Of a stretch of 64,000 nt of DNA, positions 41,076 through 50,010 are shown piece after piece (within the stretch, counting starts at the first letter, position 1; each line of letters starts with the position of its first letter). The translations under genes were made by a program, and so were the position numbers. The stretch covers positions 186,001 through 250,000 of the forward strand of contig NZ_JAPJDL010000008.1 in NCBI RefSeq assembly GCF_026242055.1. Reading direction: 5' to 3'. Below the pieces are notes generated by a model. The model saw only the letters and a list, made by a program, of their open reading frames with translations. It was not told the DNA's origin and made no database searches. This stretch comes from Lentzea sp. NEAU-D7. Lineage in GTDB: Bacteria > Actinomycetota > Actinomycetes > Mycobacteriales > Pseudonocardiaceae.

Positions 41076-43548
41076 CGCGGGCGAGCCCGGCCAGGCCGAG
41101 GTGGGCGCCGGCCTGCACCACGAGTGCCCCGGCGCGCCGGGCGAGGGTGAGCGCGAGGGCGAAGTCCGTGCGCGCGCCGTCGAGGTCGCCGGCGAGCAGG
41201 GCGGCCTGTGCGCGTCCGATGACGGCTTCGGCGGTGTCCTCGGTGGCGCCGAGCTCGTCGAGCAGCCCGCGGCCCCGTTCGACGTGCGCCAGGGCGCCCG
41301 CGGCGTCGCCCCGGGCCAGGGCGATCTCGCCGAGCTGGTTGAACGCGAGTGCCGCGCCCCAGCGGTCGCCGATCCGCGTGAACGCCTCCGCGCCCCGCGC
41401 CAGCAGGTCGGCGCCCTTCTCCGAGTCGCCTGCCATGCGGGCCACGAGACCGTCGCCGACCAGGGCGAGCGCGGCACTCCACGGGTCGTCGCCGAGCAGC
41501 CGGTTGCGGCGCTGCCACACCTGGGAGTCGCCTTCGGGCGCGCCGAGCGCCATGCCCCACATCATGGTCATGATCGGGTAGCGCGGCGGGGCGGCGAGCC
41601 CGTCCATCAGCGCGTCGGCCTGCCGGATGCGGGCGCTCTGGTCCCCGGTCGCGACCGGCCAGGCGCTCAGCAGGCACAGCGCGTACTCCTGCTCGTGACC
41701 GGGCGGCGGGGTCTCGCCGCACGCGTGCAGCACGGCGTCGGCCTGCTGGGCGGCCTCGGTGCGCAGGCCGCGGAACCAGTAGTAGGTGGCGAGCGCGGCC
41801 ACGAGCTCCAGCGCGAGCCGCACGTCGTGGCGGGTGGCCCAGGTGACGGCGGCGACGAGGTTGTCGTGGTCGGCGGCGAGGCGGGCGATCCACTCGATCT
41901 GGTCGTGGGCGCGCAGGTGCGGTTCGGCGTGCTGCGCGCGGTGCAGGAACCAGCGCGCGTGGGCGGCCGCGAGGTCCGGGGCGTGGGTGGCGCAGAACGC
42001 GCGGATGGTGTCGAGCATCCGGTAGCGGTCGCCGACGACCTCGACGAGCGACTTGTCCACCAGCGAGGTCAGCGTGTCCACATCGGACTCGCACACCGCG
42101 GTGACGGCGTCCAGGCCCGCTCCGCCGCAGAACACGGTGAAGCGGGCGGCGAGGTCGCGTTCGGCGTCGGTCAGCAGCTCCCAGCTCCACTCCACGACGG
42201 CGTGCAGCGTGCGGTGGCGGGGCGCGGCGGTGCGGCTGCCCTTGGACAGCAGGCGGAACCTGTCGTCGAGGCGGGCGGTGATCTCGGCCAGCGGCAGGGA
42301 CCGGACGCGGGCGGCGGCGAGCTCGATGGCGAGCGCGATGCCGTCCAGTCGCCGGCACACCTCGGCGATGAGGCCGGGATCGGCGTGAAACCCCGGCCGG
42401 ACCGCCTGGGCGCGGTCGAGGAACAGGCGGGTGGCGGCCTCGTCGTCCAGCGCCGTGACCGGGCTCAGGATCTCGCCGGTGATGCCGAGCGGTTCCCGGC
42501 TCGTCGCCAGCACCCGCACGTCCGGGCACGCGGCGAGGATGTCGCCGAGCACGCGGGCGGCGTCGTCGACGACGTGTTCGCAGTTGTCCACGACCAGCAC
42601 GACCTCGCGCGCCGCCAACGCGGCCCGCAGCCGGTCCTCGACGCTGAGCGGGCCGGCCGACAGCAGCCCGGCCTCGCGGATCCCGAGACCGTCGAGCAGC
42701 GCGCGGGCGACGTCGGCGGTGGCGCTGAGGTCGACGAACGCCACCTCACCGGGTTCGCGGTGCGCGACCTCGACGGCGAGCCGCGTCTTGCCGGTGCCAC
42801 CGGGACCGATGAGCGTGACCAGCCGGTTGTCGCGCAGCCACTTCGACACCCGCCGCAGGTCCTCGTCGCGGCCCACGAAGCTGGTGAGCTGCGCGGGCAC
42901 ACCCCGGTGCGGCGCCTGCGCCCGCAACACCTCCAGATGAGCGGCCGTGAGCACGGGGGAGGGATCGACACCGAGCTCGTCCGCCAGCAGCGCCCGCCCC
43001 TGCGCGAACACCTCCAGCGCCTCGCTCTGGCGGCCGTCGCGGTGCAGTGACCGCATCAACGCCGCCCGCACGTCCTCCCGCAACGGCTGCTCCGCCACCA
43101 GGCCGCGCAGCTGCTCGCTCGTCCCACCCGACATCGCGCAGCGGAGGAACACCTCGGTCAGCCGATGCCTCGCCTCCGGCACGAACGGCGCGTCGACGTC
43201 GGCCAGTGCCGGTCCGCGCCACAACGCCAGCGCCTGCGCCGCCTGTCCGGCCTCGAGCAGCTCGACGCACCGCAGGTGGTCGACGTCGGACGGCTCGGCG
43301 ACCAGCCGATAGCCCGCCGGGTGGTGCTCGACCACCAGCCCCGGCACGGCCCGGCGCAGCCGCGAGATCTGCGACTGCAGCGCGTTCGCCGCACCGGCGG
43401 GCGGCTCGTCGTACACGCCGCCGATCAGCTGGTCGTGCCCCACGATCCGCCCGGCGTCGAGCACGAGCATCGCCAGCAGGGCGCGCTGCCGCGGCGCCGC
43501 GACCTCCACACCGTCGACCAGCACCGGACCGAGCACCCCGAACTTCAC
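40825..43548 (-). CDS. SARP-type regulator (Trans_reg_C, BTAD, NB-ARC, TPR)
   Basis: 907 residues. Order: OmpR-like winged helix (residues 1-85: LARRAV-type helix NALQSQISRLRRAVPG), BTAD domain (about 90-230), NB-ARC ATPase with Walker A LIGPGGTGKTRLAVEV (near 245) and VVLVVDNCEHV, then a long TPR-like region rich in Ala and Leu. AfsR/SARP-family ATPases of this size control secondary metabolism or development. No biosynthetic cluster is visible here, so the target is probably distant or the gene is an orphan. ATG at 43548. Confidence 0.93.
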   Translation of the reverse strand: MKFGVLGPVLVDGVEVAAPRQRALLAMLVLDAGRIVGHDQLIGGVYDEPPAGAANALQSQISRLRRAVPGLVVEHHPAGYRLVAEPSDVDHLRCVELLEAGQAAQALALWRGPALADVDAPFVPEARHRLTEVFLRCAMSGGTSEQLRGLVAEQPLREDVRAALMRSLHRDGRQSEALEVFAQGRALLADELGVDPSPVLTAAHLEVLRAQAPHRGVPAQLTSFVGRDEDLRRVSKWLRDNRLVTLIGPGGTGKTRLAVEVAHREPGEVAFVDLSATADVARALLDGLGIREAGLLSAGPLSVEDRLRAALAAREVVLVVDNCEHVVDDAARVLGDILAACPDVRVLATSREPLGITGEILSPVTALDDEAATRLFLDRAQAVRPGFHADPGLIAEVCRRLDGIALAIELAAARVRSLPLAEITARLDDRFRLLSKGSRTAAPRHRTLHAVVEWSWELLTDAERDLAARFTVFCGGAGLDAVTAVCESDVDTLTSLVDKSLVEVVGDRYRMLDTIRAFCATHAPDLAAAHARWFLHRAQHAEPHLRAHDQIEWIARLAADHDNLVAAVTWATRHDVRLALELVAALATYYWFRGLRTEAAQQADAVLHACGETPPPGHEQEYALCLLSAWPVATGDQSARIRQADALMDGLAAPPRYPIMTMMWGMALGAPEGDSQVWQRRNRLLGDDPWSAALALVGDGLVARMAGDSEKGADLLARGAEAFTRIGDRWGAALAFNQLGEIALARGDAAGALAHVERGRGLLDELGATEDTAEAVIGRAQAALLAGDLDGARTDFALALTLARRAGALVVQAGAHLGLAGLARVTGDYAIARAECDRAWDRCPGGWYGPDQMRCHIAVERGRVAKAEGDPVLARRYFEEALRRAEGQRDRVTGTAVRAELAALAVT

Positions 43549-43595
43549 AGAACATGATTGTTCCCGAGTCCGGACAGAGGCGAGGCCGGAACGTG

Positions 43596-43994
43596 TCAGC
43601 CCAGTTCGTGCCCCGTCGTCGCGTCCACGTGGGCCGGGACCTCGTCGTGCCGATCGCCCACGGTCAGCGTTCCGGTGGGCTCGAACAGCAGGATCCGCGC
43701 ACCATCGAGCGACGACGGCTTGTGGAACGTTCCCCGCGGCACGGTGAACACCGAACCCGCCGGCAACACGACCGTGCGCTCGCCCCCGGCCTCACGCAAC
43801 CCGATGCGCAGCTCACCGTCCAGCACGAGGAAGAACTCGTCGGTGTCGTCGTGGACGTGCCAGACGTGCTCGCCGCGCACCTTCGTGACGCGCACGTCGT
43901 AGTCGTTGACACGGGACACGATCCGCGGACTCCACAGAGCGTCGAAAGAGGCGAAGGCGTCGTCGAGGGCGATGGGTTCATTGGTCACACTCAC
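43596..43994 (-). CDS. Cupin domain protein
   Basis: 132 residues. Cupin motif 1 is GEHVWHVHDDTDEFFLVLDGELRI (metal-binding His-x-His and Glu), and motif 2 is PRGTFHKP. A single small beta barrel; such proteins bind metal and small molecules or act as dioxygenases. GTG start at 43994 (another at 43988). It is divergent from an AraC/DJ-1 regulator with 46 bp between and is its likely target. Confidence 0.9.
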   Translation of the reverse strand: MSVTNEPIALDDAFASFDALWSPRIVSRVNDYDVRVTKVRGEHVWHVHDDTDEFFLVLDGELRIGLREAGGERTVVLPAGSVFTVPRGTFHKPSSLDGARILLFEPTGTLTVGDRHDEVPAHVDATTGHELG

Positions 43995-44040
43995 AGCCTC
44001 GCCGCTGTCACGACCCGGACGTGAGTGCTAGGAATCGCAC

Positions 44041-45012
44041 ATGCCGCAAGAATCCTCGCACCGCGTCGTCGTCATCGTCGACGAGAACTCCAACCCCTTC
44101 GAACTCGGCTGCGCCACCGAGATCTTCAGCCTGCACCGCCCCGAGATCGGCGGCCACCTCTACGACTTCCGCCTCTGCTCACCCGAACCCACGACCACCA
44201 TGCGCGACGGATTCTTCACCCTCACCGGCGTCGCGGACCTCGGCGCCGCCGACCACGCCGACACCCTCATCGTCCCCAACCGCCCCAACGTCGACGCACC
44301 CCGGCGCCCCGACGTCCTCGACGCCATCCGCCGCGCCCACACCCGCGGCGCACGCCTCGTCGGGTTCTGCAGCGGCGCCTTCACCCTCGCCGAAGCCGGC
44401 GTCCTCGACGGCCGCCGCGCCACCGCCCACTGGCAGTGGGCCGACGACTTCCGCGCCCGCTTCCCGGCCGTGCACCTCGAACCCGACGTCCTGTTCGTCG
44501 ACGACGGCGACATCCTCACCTCCGCCGGCAGCGCCGCCGCCCTCGACCTCGGCCTGCACCTCGTCCGCCGCGACCACGGCGCCCAGATCGCCACCTCCGT
44601 CAGCCGCCGCCTCGTCTTCGCCGCCCACCGCGACGGCGGCCAGCGCCAGTTCGTCGAACGCCCCGTACCCGACCTGCCCGACGAGTCACTCGCCCCCGTC
44701 CTCGCCTGGGCACAGCAGCACCTCGACACCCCGCTCACCGTCACCGGCCTCGCCGCCCGCGCCGCCGTCAGCCCGGCCACCCTGCACCGCCGCTTCCAGG
44801 CACAACTGGGCACCACACCACTCGCGTGGCTCACCGGCGAACGCGTCGCCCTCGCGTGCCGGCTCATCGAACTGGGGGAGCGGCGCTTCGACGTCGTCGC
44901 CCGCCGCACCGGCCTCGGCACCGCCGCCAACCTCCGCGCCCTGATGCGCCGCGAAACCGGCCTCACCCCGTCGGACTACCGGCGCCGCTTCAGCCCAGCG
45001 CCCGCAGAATGA
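44041..45012 (+). CDS. AraC family regulator with DJ-1/GATase1-like domain
   Basis: 323 residues. N-terminal DJ-1/PfpI domain (VVVIVDENSNPFELGCATEIF ... LVGFCSGAFTLAEAGVLDG, with the nucleophile-like Cys of GFCSGAF), then a C-terminal double HTH (LTVTGLAARAAVSPATLHRRFQAQLG and RTGLGTAANLRALMRRETGLTPSDYRRRF). This is the FtrA/GlxA-type architecture, sensing a small molecule. Divergent from a cupin gene. Its last 23 bp overlap the minus-strand grpB remnant. Confidence 0.93.
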   Translation: MPQESSHRVVVIVDENSNPFELGCATEIFSLHRPEIGGHLYDFRLCSPEPTTTMRDGFFTLTGVADLGAADHADTLIVPNRPNVDAPRRPDVLDAIRRAHTRGARLVGFCSGAFTLAEAGVLDGRRATAHWQWADDFRARFPAVHLEPDVLFVDDGDILTSAGSAAALDLGLHLVRRDHGAQIATSVSRRLVFAAHRDGGQRQFVERPVPDLPDESLAPVLAWAQQHLDTPLTVTGLAARAAVSPATLHRRFQAQLGTTPLAWLTGERVALACRLIELGERRFDVVARRTGLGTAANLRALMRRETGLTPSDYRRRFSPAPAE

Positions 45013-45355
45013 TCCGCTCCACCACACGCGTCTTCGCGTCCGCGTAGTCCTGCACCCGACCCCACGACCGCCCCGCCAGCTCCCGCTTGGCCGACGCGTA
45101 CAACTCACGATCCTCGGCAATGCCCCGCAACCAGTCGCGGAACAGCAGATGCCGCCGCACCTGGGCACACCCGCAGCGCCGGCACCTCGTCCAGCGGATC
45201 GTCCAGCGGGTCGTCCACCACCAGCATCAAGTCGATCAACGGCTTCGCGCACAACCCCGGCACCGACGTCGACCCCACGTGCTCCAGCTCCGCACCCGTT
45301 CCCGCTCGAACAGACCGGGCCAGGCGGAGTCGTACTCGGCGAGCTCGATGTCCAC
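44990..45355 (-). pseudogene. Broken GrpB/UPF0157 gene
   Basis: Pieces of a GrpB-family protein in three frames: IELAEYDSAWPGLFERER, then ELEHVGSTSVPGLCAKPLID with LMLVVDDPLDDPLDEVPAL, then HLLFRDWLRGIAEDRELYAS with GRVQDYADAKTRVVERIIL up to the TGA at 44990-44992. Two frameshifts plus loss of the middle section (the part between the VPAL block and the LLFRDW block, about 35 residues) show decay. The expected family member is about 165 residues. Confidence 0.8.
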
Positions 45356-45388
45356 GGCAAACCCCCAGATCGGCAGTCGGCCAGAACA

Positions 45389-46261
45389 TCAACTCCCGAA
45401 CAGGTCACCCGCGCTCTCGACCCGCTCCAGCACCTCGTCCGCCGTGAACACCAGATCCTCCACGACCTCGCAGTCCTCGACCTCGTCCCACGTCACCGGC
45501 GTCGACACCGCCGGCCGCTCCCGAGCCCGCAACGAATACGGCGCCACCGTCGTCTTCGCCGGGTTGTTCTGCGACCAGTCGATGAACACCTTCCCCGTGC
45601 GCTGCGCCTTCGCCATCGTCGACACGATCAACGCCGGATGCTCCTGCGCCAACCGCTGCGCCACCGCCTTCGCGTACTCCGAGGTGTCCTTCGCCGGTGC
45701 GTACGCGTACACCTGCATCCCCTTGTTGCCCGACGTCTTCGCCCACGAATCCACACCGTCGTCGTCCAGCACCACCCGCACCAGCTCCGCGACCCGGCAA
45801 CACTCCACCACCGTCGCCGGCGCACCCGGATCCAGGTCGAACACCAGCAGATCAGGATCCCGCTTCCCACCCCGCGGCCCCACCGTCCACTGCGGCACGT
45901 GCAACTCCAGCGCCGCCAGGTTCGCAAGCCACACCAACGTCGCCAGCTCGTCCACCATCACGTAGTTGACGGTCTCGTTGCCCTTCGCACTGCCCGGAGA
46001 CTCCAACCGCATCGTCCGCACCCACTCAGGACGGTGCTCCGGCGCGTTCTTCTCGAAGAACCACTTCCCGTCCACCCCGTTCGGGAACCGCTTCAACGTC
46101 ACCGGACGGTCCTTCAGATGAGGCAGCAACACCGGCGCGATCCGGGTGTAGTAATCGATCACCTCACCCTTGGTGAACCCGAACCCCGGGTACAACACCT
46201 TCTCCAGGTTCGTCAGCTTCAACACCCGGTCCTCGACCCGCACCGTCGCGTCACTCGACAA
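45389..46261 (-). CDS. ligD: LigD polymerase/primase (POL) domain protein
   Basis: 290 residues, the POL domain of bacterial NHEJ. Motifs: NLEKVLYPGFGFTKGEVIDYY at the N-terminus, VLLPHLKDRPVTLKRFPNGV, FDLDPGAPATV (catalytic Asp pair) and TSGNKGMQVYA. It fills gaps and adds nucleotides, preferring ribonucleotides, at breaks bridged by Ku. The start is a TTG at 46261 or an in-frame GTG just inside, overlapping the ligase gene by 11 bp. Third gene of the Ku-ligase-POL operon. Confidence 0.9.
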   Translation of the reverse strand: MSSDATVRVEDRVLKLTNLEKVLYPGFGFTKGEVIDYYTRIAPVLLPHLKDRPVTLKRFPNGVDGKWFFEKNAPEHRPEWVRTMRLESPGSAKGNETVNYVMVDELATLVWLANLAALELHVPQWTVGPRGGKRDPDLLVFDLDPGAPATVVECCRVAELVRVVLDDDGVDSWAKTSGNKGMQVYAYAPAKDTSEYAKAVAQRLAQEHPALIVSTMAKAQRTGKVFIDWSQNNPAKTTVAPYSLRARERPAVSTPVTWDEVEDCEVVEDLVFTADEVLERVESAGDLFGS

Positions 46262-47693
46262 CCCGACGCACCTCCTCCGGCGTCTTGTCCGGCCGCAACC
46301 CGCGCCACGCCGGAAACCGCATCCGACCGTCCGGCGTCCACTGCCGGAACACCACCTCCGCCACCAGCTCCGGCTCCACCCACCTCGCGCCCCTGGACCG
46401 CTCCCGCGGCATCTCCGTCACGAACGGCGACGACCTGCGCGCCAACGCCTCCAACCGCGGCGTCAGCACCGCCAGCTCCGCGTCGTTGAACCCCGTGCCC
46501 ACCGACCCCGCGAACGCCAGCCCGCCGTCCTGCGGAATACCCAGCAACAACGCGCCGATCACCCCGGCCCGCTTGCCTTCACCCATCCGCCAGCCACCGA
46601 TCACCACCTCCTGCGCCATCAGGTCCGTGATCTTGCGCCACACCGGCGACCGCACACCCGGCTGATAAGGCGAATCCAGCCGCTTCGCGACCACACCCTC
46701 CAAACCCTGCTCACGACTCGCCGCCAGCACCGACGCCCCGTCCTCGTCGTAGGACGGGGGAGTCATCCAGTTCGGACCCCGCAGCTCCAGACCCCTCAAC
46801 AGCTCACGCCGCCGCCGAAAAGGCAACTGCAGCGTCGAACTGCCGTCCAGGTGCAGCAGATCGAACAACAACAACGTCACCGGGAACTGCCGCGCCGCCC
46901 GCCGCGCCGCCTCCGACTTCGTCACGTGCATCCGGTTCTGCAACGCGCTGAAACTCGGCCGCCCGTCCCGCAACGCGACGATCTCCCCGTCCAGCAGGGC
47001 CTCCGTCGACCCCAGCTGCCCACCCACACCCTGCAACTCCGGATAAGCGACCGTGATGTCGTTGCCCAGCCGCGACCACGCCTGAACACGCCCGCCCTCG
47101 ACCCTCAAGATCGCCCGGACACCGTCCCACTTGAACTCGTACGCCCACTGATCATCATCATCGTGGGGGAGAGGACCAGGAACCGCGAGCATCGGCTTCA
47201 GCAGCTCCGGCAACACCTGCCAGTCCGGCCGCGCCGGCGCGTGCCGGCGCTTCACCATCCAGTTCTTCCCGTCCTTCCCCGAACGGAAGAACACGAACTG
47301 ACCCTGCACACGACCACCGTGCAAGACCACGTCGACCTCGCGGTCCGACCACTTCACCGTCTCATAGCGGCCGCGATCCCAGAGGAACATCTCACCGCCG
47401 CCGTACTCACCCTTCGGGATCTCCCCGGAGAACTCCGCGTACTCCAGCGGATGGTCCTCGGTGTGCACCGCGAGCCTCACCACGTCCGTCGTCGGCGGCA
47501 AACCCTTCGGCACCGCCCACGACACCAGAACACCACCACGCTCCAACCGCACATCCCAATGCAGGCTGCTCGCGTGATGCTCCTGAATCACGAACGTGTC
47601 ATCGTTCCCCGACGGCAACGCCCCAGCACCCGGCACGGGCTCCGGCGTCCTCGCCGCATCCCGCTTGCGCCGGTACTCGTCGAGCCCGGCCAT
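46251..47693 (-). CDS. ligD: ATP-dependent DNA ligase with phosphoesterase domain (LigD PE-LIG)
   Basis: 480 residues. N-terminal 3'-phosphoesterase domain (HHASSLHWDVRLERGGVLVSWAVPKG, GEYGGGEMFLWDRG), then the adenylating ligase domain: the lysine nucleophile in EFKWDGVRA (near residue 190), GEIVALRDG, EGVVAKRLDSPY, and the OB-fold end (RWVEPELVAEVVF). It seals ends held by Ku. Unlike the single-chain LigD of Mycobacterium, POL is a separate gene here. ATG at 47693 directly follows the Ku stop. Confidence 0.93.
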   Translation of the reverse strand: MAGLDEYRRKRDAARTPEPVPGAGALPSGNDDTFVIQEHHASSLHWDVRLERGGVLVSWAVPKGLPPTTDVVRLAVHTEDHPLEYAEFSGEIPKGEYGGGEMFLWDRGRYETVKWSDREVDVVLHGGRVQGQFVFFRSGKDGKNWMVKRRHAPARPDWQVLPELLKPMLAVPGPLPHDDDDQWAYEFKWDGVRAILRVEGGRVQAWSRLGNDITVAYPELQGVGGQLGSTEALLDGEIVALRDGRPSFSALQNRMHVTKSEAARRAARQFPVTLLLFDLLHLDGSSTLQLPFRRRRELLRGLELRGPNWMTPPSYDEDGASVLAASREQGLEGVVAKRLDSPYQPGVRSPVWRKITDLMAQEVVIGGWRMGEGKRAGVIGALLLGIPQDGGLAFAGSVGTGFNDAELAVLTPRLEALARRSSPFVTEMPRERSRGARWVEPELVAEVVFRQWTPDGRMRFPAWRGLRPDKTPEEVRRVVE

Positions 47694-48524
47694 CTACGCC
47701 GACGAAGCCTTCTTCTTCGGCGCGGCCTTCTTCTCAGCGCCCTTCCGCCCGGCCTTCGCCTTCTCCACACTGCGCTCCAGAGCCGTCATCAGATCGATGA
47801 CATCGCCCTTCTCCTCGGTCTCCGGCTGCTCGGGCAACTCCGCACCCTCCGCCTTCGCCGCGATCACCTTCTCCAGCGCGTCCCGGTAGTCGTCGGTGAA
47901 CGTGTCCGGATCGAAGTCACCCGCCATCGACTCCACCAGCGACGTCGCCATCTTCAACTCCTGCGGCCGCACCTCCACGTCCTGGTCCAGGAAGTCGAAC
48001 TCCGCCTTGCGGATCTCGTCCGGCCACAACATCGTGTGCATCACCAGCACGTCATCACGAGCCCGAATCGTCGCCAGCGTCTCCTTCTGCCGAATCGTGA
48101 TCTTCACGACCGCCAGCTGACCCGTCTTCACCAGCGCATCCCGCAACAACACGTACGGACGCGCCGCCGCCTTGTCCGGCTCCAGGTAGTACGTCTTCTG
48201 GAAGTAGATCGGATCGATCTCCTCCGCAGGCACGAACTCCAGGACGTCGATCGACTTGTCGGTCTTCACCGGCAACTTCTCGAAGTCCTCGTTCTCCATG
48301 ATCACCATCCGGCCGTCGTCCAGCTCATAGCCCTTGGTGATCTCCGAATACTCCACCTCTTCACCACACACCGAACAGACGCGCTTGTACTTGATGCGCC
48401 CGCCGTCCTCCCGGTGCACCTGGTTGAACCGGAAGTCGTGCTCCTCGACAGCCGTGTAAAGGCGCACGGCGATCGTCACCAAGCCGAACGAGATGGCCCC
48501 ACGCCACACGGATCTCATTCTCAT
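47694..48524 (-). CDS. ku: Ku, NHEJ DNA-end-binding protein
   Basis: 276 residues. Bacterial Ku core: MRSVWRGAISFGLVTIAVRLY at the N-terminus, CSVCGEEVEYSEITKGYEL, PVLLRDAL-like region (PYVLLRDALVKTGQLAVVKI) and LMTALERSVEKAK. The C-terminus is a lysine-rich tail (AKAGRKGAEKKAAPKKKASS), as in other actinobacterial Ku proteins, where it helps thread DNA. Homodimers encircle broken ends and recruit LigD. First gene of the NHEJ operon; 123 bp from the recombinase gene. Confidence 0.95.
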   Translation of the reverse strand: MRMRSVWRGAISFGLVTIAVRLYTAVEEHDFRFNQVHREDGGRIKYKRVCSVCGEEVEYSEITKGYELDDGRMVIMENEDFEKLPVKTDKSIDVLEFVPAEEIDPIYFQKTYYLEPDKAAARPYVLLRDALVKTGQLAVVKITIRQKETLATIRARDDVLVMHTMLWPDEIRKAEFDFLDQDVEVRPQELKMATSLVESMAGDFDPDTFTDDYRDALEKVIAAKAEGAELPEQPETEEKGDVIDLMTALERSVEKAKAGRKGAEKKAAPKKKASSA

Positions 48525-48647
48525 TGGGTACCCCTGAAATGCGGTTTTCGCACCACCAGGTCACCCACTCGGCCTAACGAACCGGCAACCGGGCGACCCC
48601 CGGCCCACGCGTCACCACCGAGGGTCCCGCACCGCGGTCGAACACCG

Positions 48648-49607
48648 CTAGATGTCCTTGAGCGCCCGATACGTCCTGTTGCTCGCCACCGCCGCCCGAC
48701 GCTCCCGCGCCGTCGCCTCGATGTAGTTCTGACTCGTCGCCAGACTCGCATGCCCCAGCAACGCCATGATCTCGCTCGCCGACGCCCCGTCCTCAGCCAG
48801 CCGCGTCGCGAACGTGTGCCTCAACGCGTGCAGGTTCGCCCCCGTCGGCACCCTGTCGTTCAACCCCGCCCACCGGAAACACGACTTCACCAGGTACTCC
48901 AGCCCACCACGCCCGATCGGCTCACCGTGCCGATCCCGCAGCAACGCCGACTCCCGATCAAAACGCCCCTGGGGAAACCGCCGCCGGCAACTCTTCAGGT
49001 ACGCGTCGACGATCCGCTCCATCGGCGGCTCGATCGGCACACTGCGATCCCGGTTCCCCTTGCCCTTCACGTGCAACCGTTGATCACCCTCCCGCCCGAC
49101 GATGCTCGCCAGCGTGAGCGTCCGCATCTCCGCACTGCGCAACCCCGCCACCAGCCCCAGCGCGATCACCAGCACATCCCGCTCCGGCCACGGATCACGA
49201 CCCTTGCGCGCACCCTCCGCCGCGGCCGTCAGCAACTGCTCCGGGGTGTCCTCACCCCGCAACGGCTTCGGCACCAGCGGAGGCGTCTTCGGACGAGCGA
49301 CCGCCCCCATCGGGTTGCCGGCGATCAGGTCCTCGGCCACGCAGAACGTCAGGAACTGGTTCCACGTCGACCACGCCCGCAGCACCGAGCTCTTGGCGTG
49401 GCCGTCCGCGAACAACCCGAACGCGTTGCGCAGATGGGCCCCGGTGAGCTGAGCGACGACGAGGTCCTCGACCGGGCAGGAGAGGGTCTCGGCCAGGAGC
49501 GCGTTCACGCCGGCGAGATCCCGCTGGTAGGCGGCCGTTGTGTGCGGCGAGTCCTTGCGGGTCCGGCGGGCGAGGAAGAAGGCGTCCTGAGCGGCGAGCA
49601 CGTGCAT
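48648..49607 (-). CDS. Tyrosine recombinase (XerC/D-integrase type)
   Basis: 319 residues from the ATG at 49607 (a GTG at 49625 adds 6). N-terminal SAM-like core-binding domain (SPHTTAAYQRDLAGVNALL), then the catalytic domain with the full set: Arg in GLRSAEMRTL, Lys in VKGKGNRDRSV, His-x-x-Arg in HALRHTFATRL, and His/Tyr in LLGHASLATSQNYIEAT. It is intact and probably active. It lies 220 bp from a dif-like dyad and 510 bp from a better dif site, and next to Ku. It may act at those sites or be the integrase of a lost element. No excisionase gene is visible. Confidence 0.93.
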   Translation of the reverse strand: MHVLAAQDAFFLARRTRKDSPHTTAAYQRDLAGVNALLAETLSCPVEDLVVAQLTGAHLRNAFGLFADGHAKSSVLRAWSTWNQFLTFCVAEDLIAGNPMGAVARPKTPPLVPKPLRGEDTPEQLLTAAAEGARKGRDPWPERDVLVIALGLVAGLRSAEMRTLTLASIVGREGDQRLHVKGKGNRDRSVPIEPPMERIVDAYLKSCRRRFPQGRFDRESALLRDRHGEPIGRGGLEYLVKSCFRWAGLNDRVPTGANLHALRHTFATRLAEDGASASEIMALLGHASLATSQNYIEATARERRAAVASNRTYRALKDI

Positions 49608-49828
49608 ATGGATCTTGTACCGCACGCCACCGACAATCCCGGACGCGGCGGCGGCACAGGGGAGGGGAGTGCTCGCCGGTCGTCGCGCACGAGCGATCGT
49701 GGAGGGCTTCCGAATCGCAGGTCAGGGGGTGGCGTGGGGCGTCGTCCCGGCGGAGGGGCAGCACCGGAACGCGTTGTTGCGAGGTTCGCGCACGGCGATG
49801 CACACACGCGGGCCTGAAGACCTGTTCT

Positions 49829-49856
49829 GTGCTGGATAATGGCGATTATGCATGAA
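49829..49856. other. Degenerate dif-like site
   Basis: Left arm GTGCTGGATAA (49829-49839), centre TGGCGA, right arm TTATGCATGAA (49846-49856). The core GATAAT-N4-ATTATG is the same as at 50117-50144, but the outer parts of the arms differ. It could be an ancestral or secondary recombination site. Confidence 0.5.
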
Positions 49857-49964
49857 ATGTCCGTTTCGCCAGGTTCTGATCGGGTCAGGACGGTGCTGGA
49901 CCAGGTGGCGTCACTTGTCGGGGATCGTGAGCGTAATGGCGCCTCGCTACGTACGTCTCACTGA
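49839..49964 (+). CDS. Tiny ORF starting inside the dif-like site
   Basis: 41 codons from ATG 49839 (in-frame ATGs at 49848 and 49857) to TGA 49962. The peptide (SPGSDRVRTVLDQVASLVGD in the middle) looks like the start of an ordinary protein, so it may be a truncated gene end left by recombination. A hairpin follows at 49965-49980. No ribosome site is seen; low confidence. Confidence 0.25.
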   Translation: MAIMHEMSVSPGSDRVRTVLDQVASLVGDRERNGASLRTSH

Positions 49965-49980
49965 CGACACGTCGGTGTCG
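49965..49980 (+). terminator. Small hairpin, possible terminator
   Basis: Arms CGACAC and GTGTCG around GTCG, immediately after the stop of the tiny ORF. Confidence 0.35.
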
Positions 49981-50010
49981 ACCGCGCTCCGACATCGCCG
50001 TGGTTCTGAT

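Noticed and set aside
40825..43548. SARP gene as marker of a secondary-metabolite cluster
   Set aside because: The surrounding genes are a peptide importer, a cupin and an AraC-type regulator; no polyketide, peptide synthetase or tailoring set is present.
46170..49817. A 1215-codon plus-strand open frame through the NHEJ operon and recombinase
   Set aside because: It is antisense to four well-recognised genes, extremely rich in Arg, Pro and His, and without any motif; it is a by-product of GC3-rich codons on the other strand.
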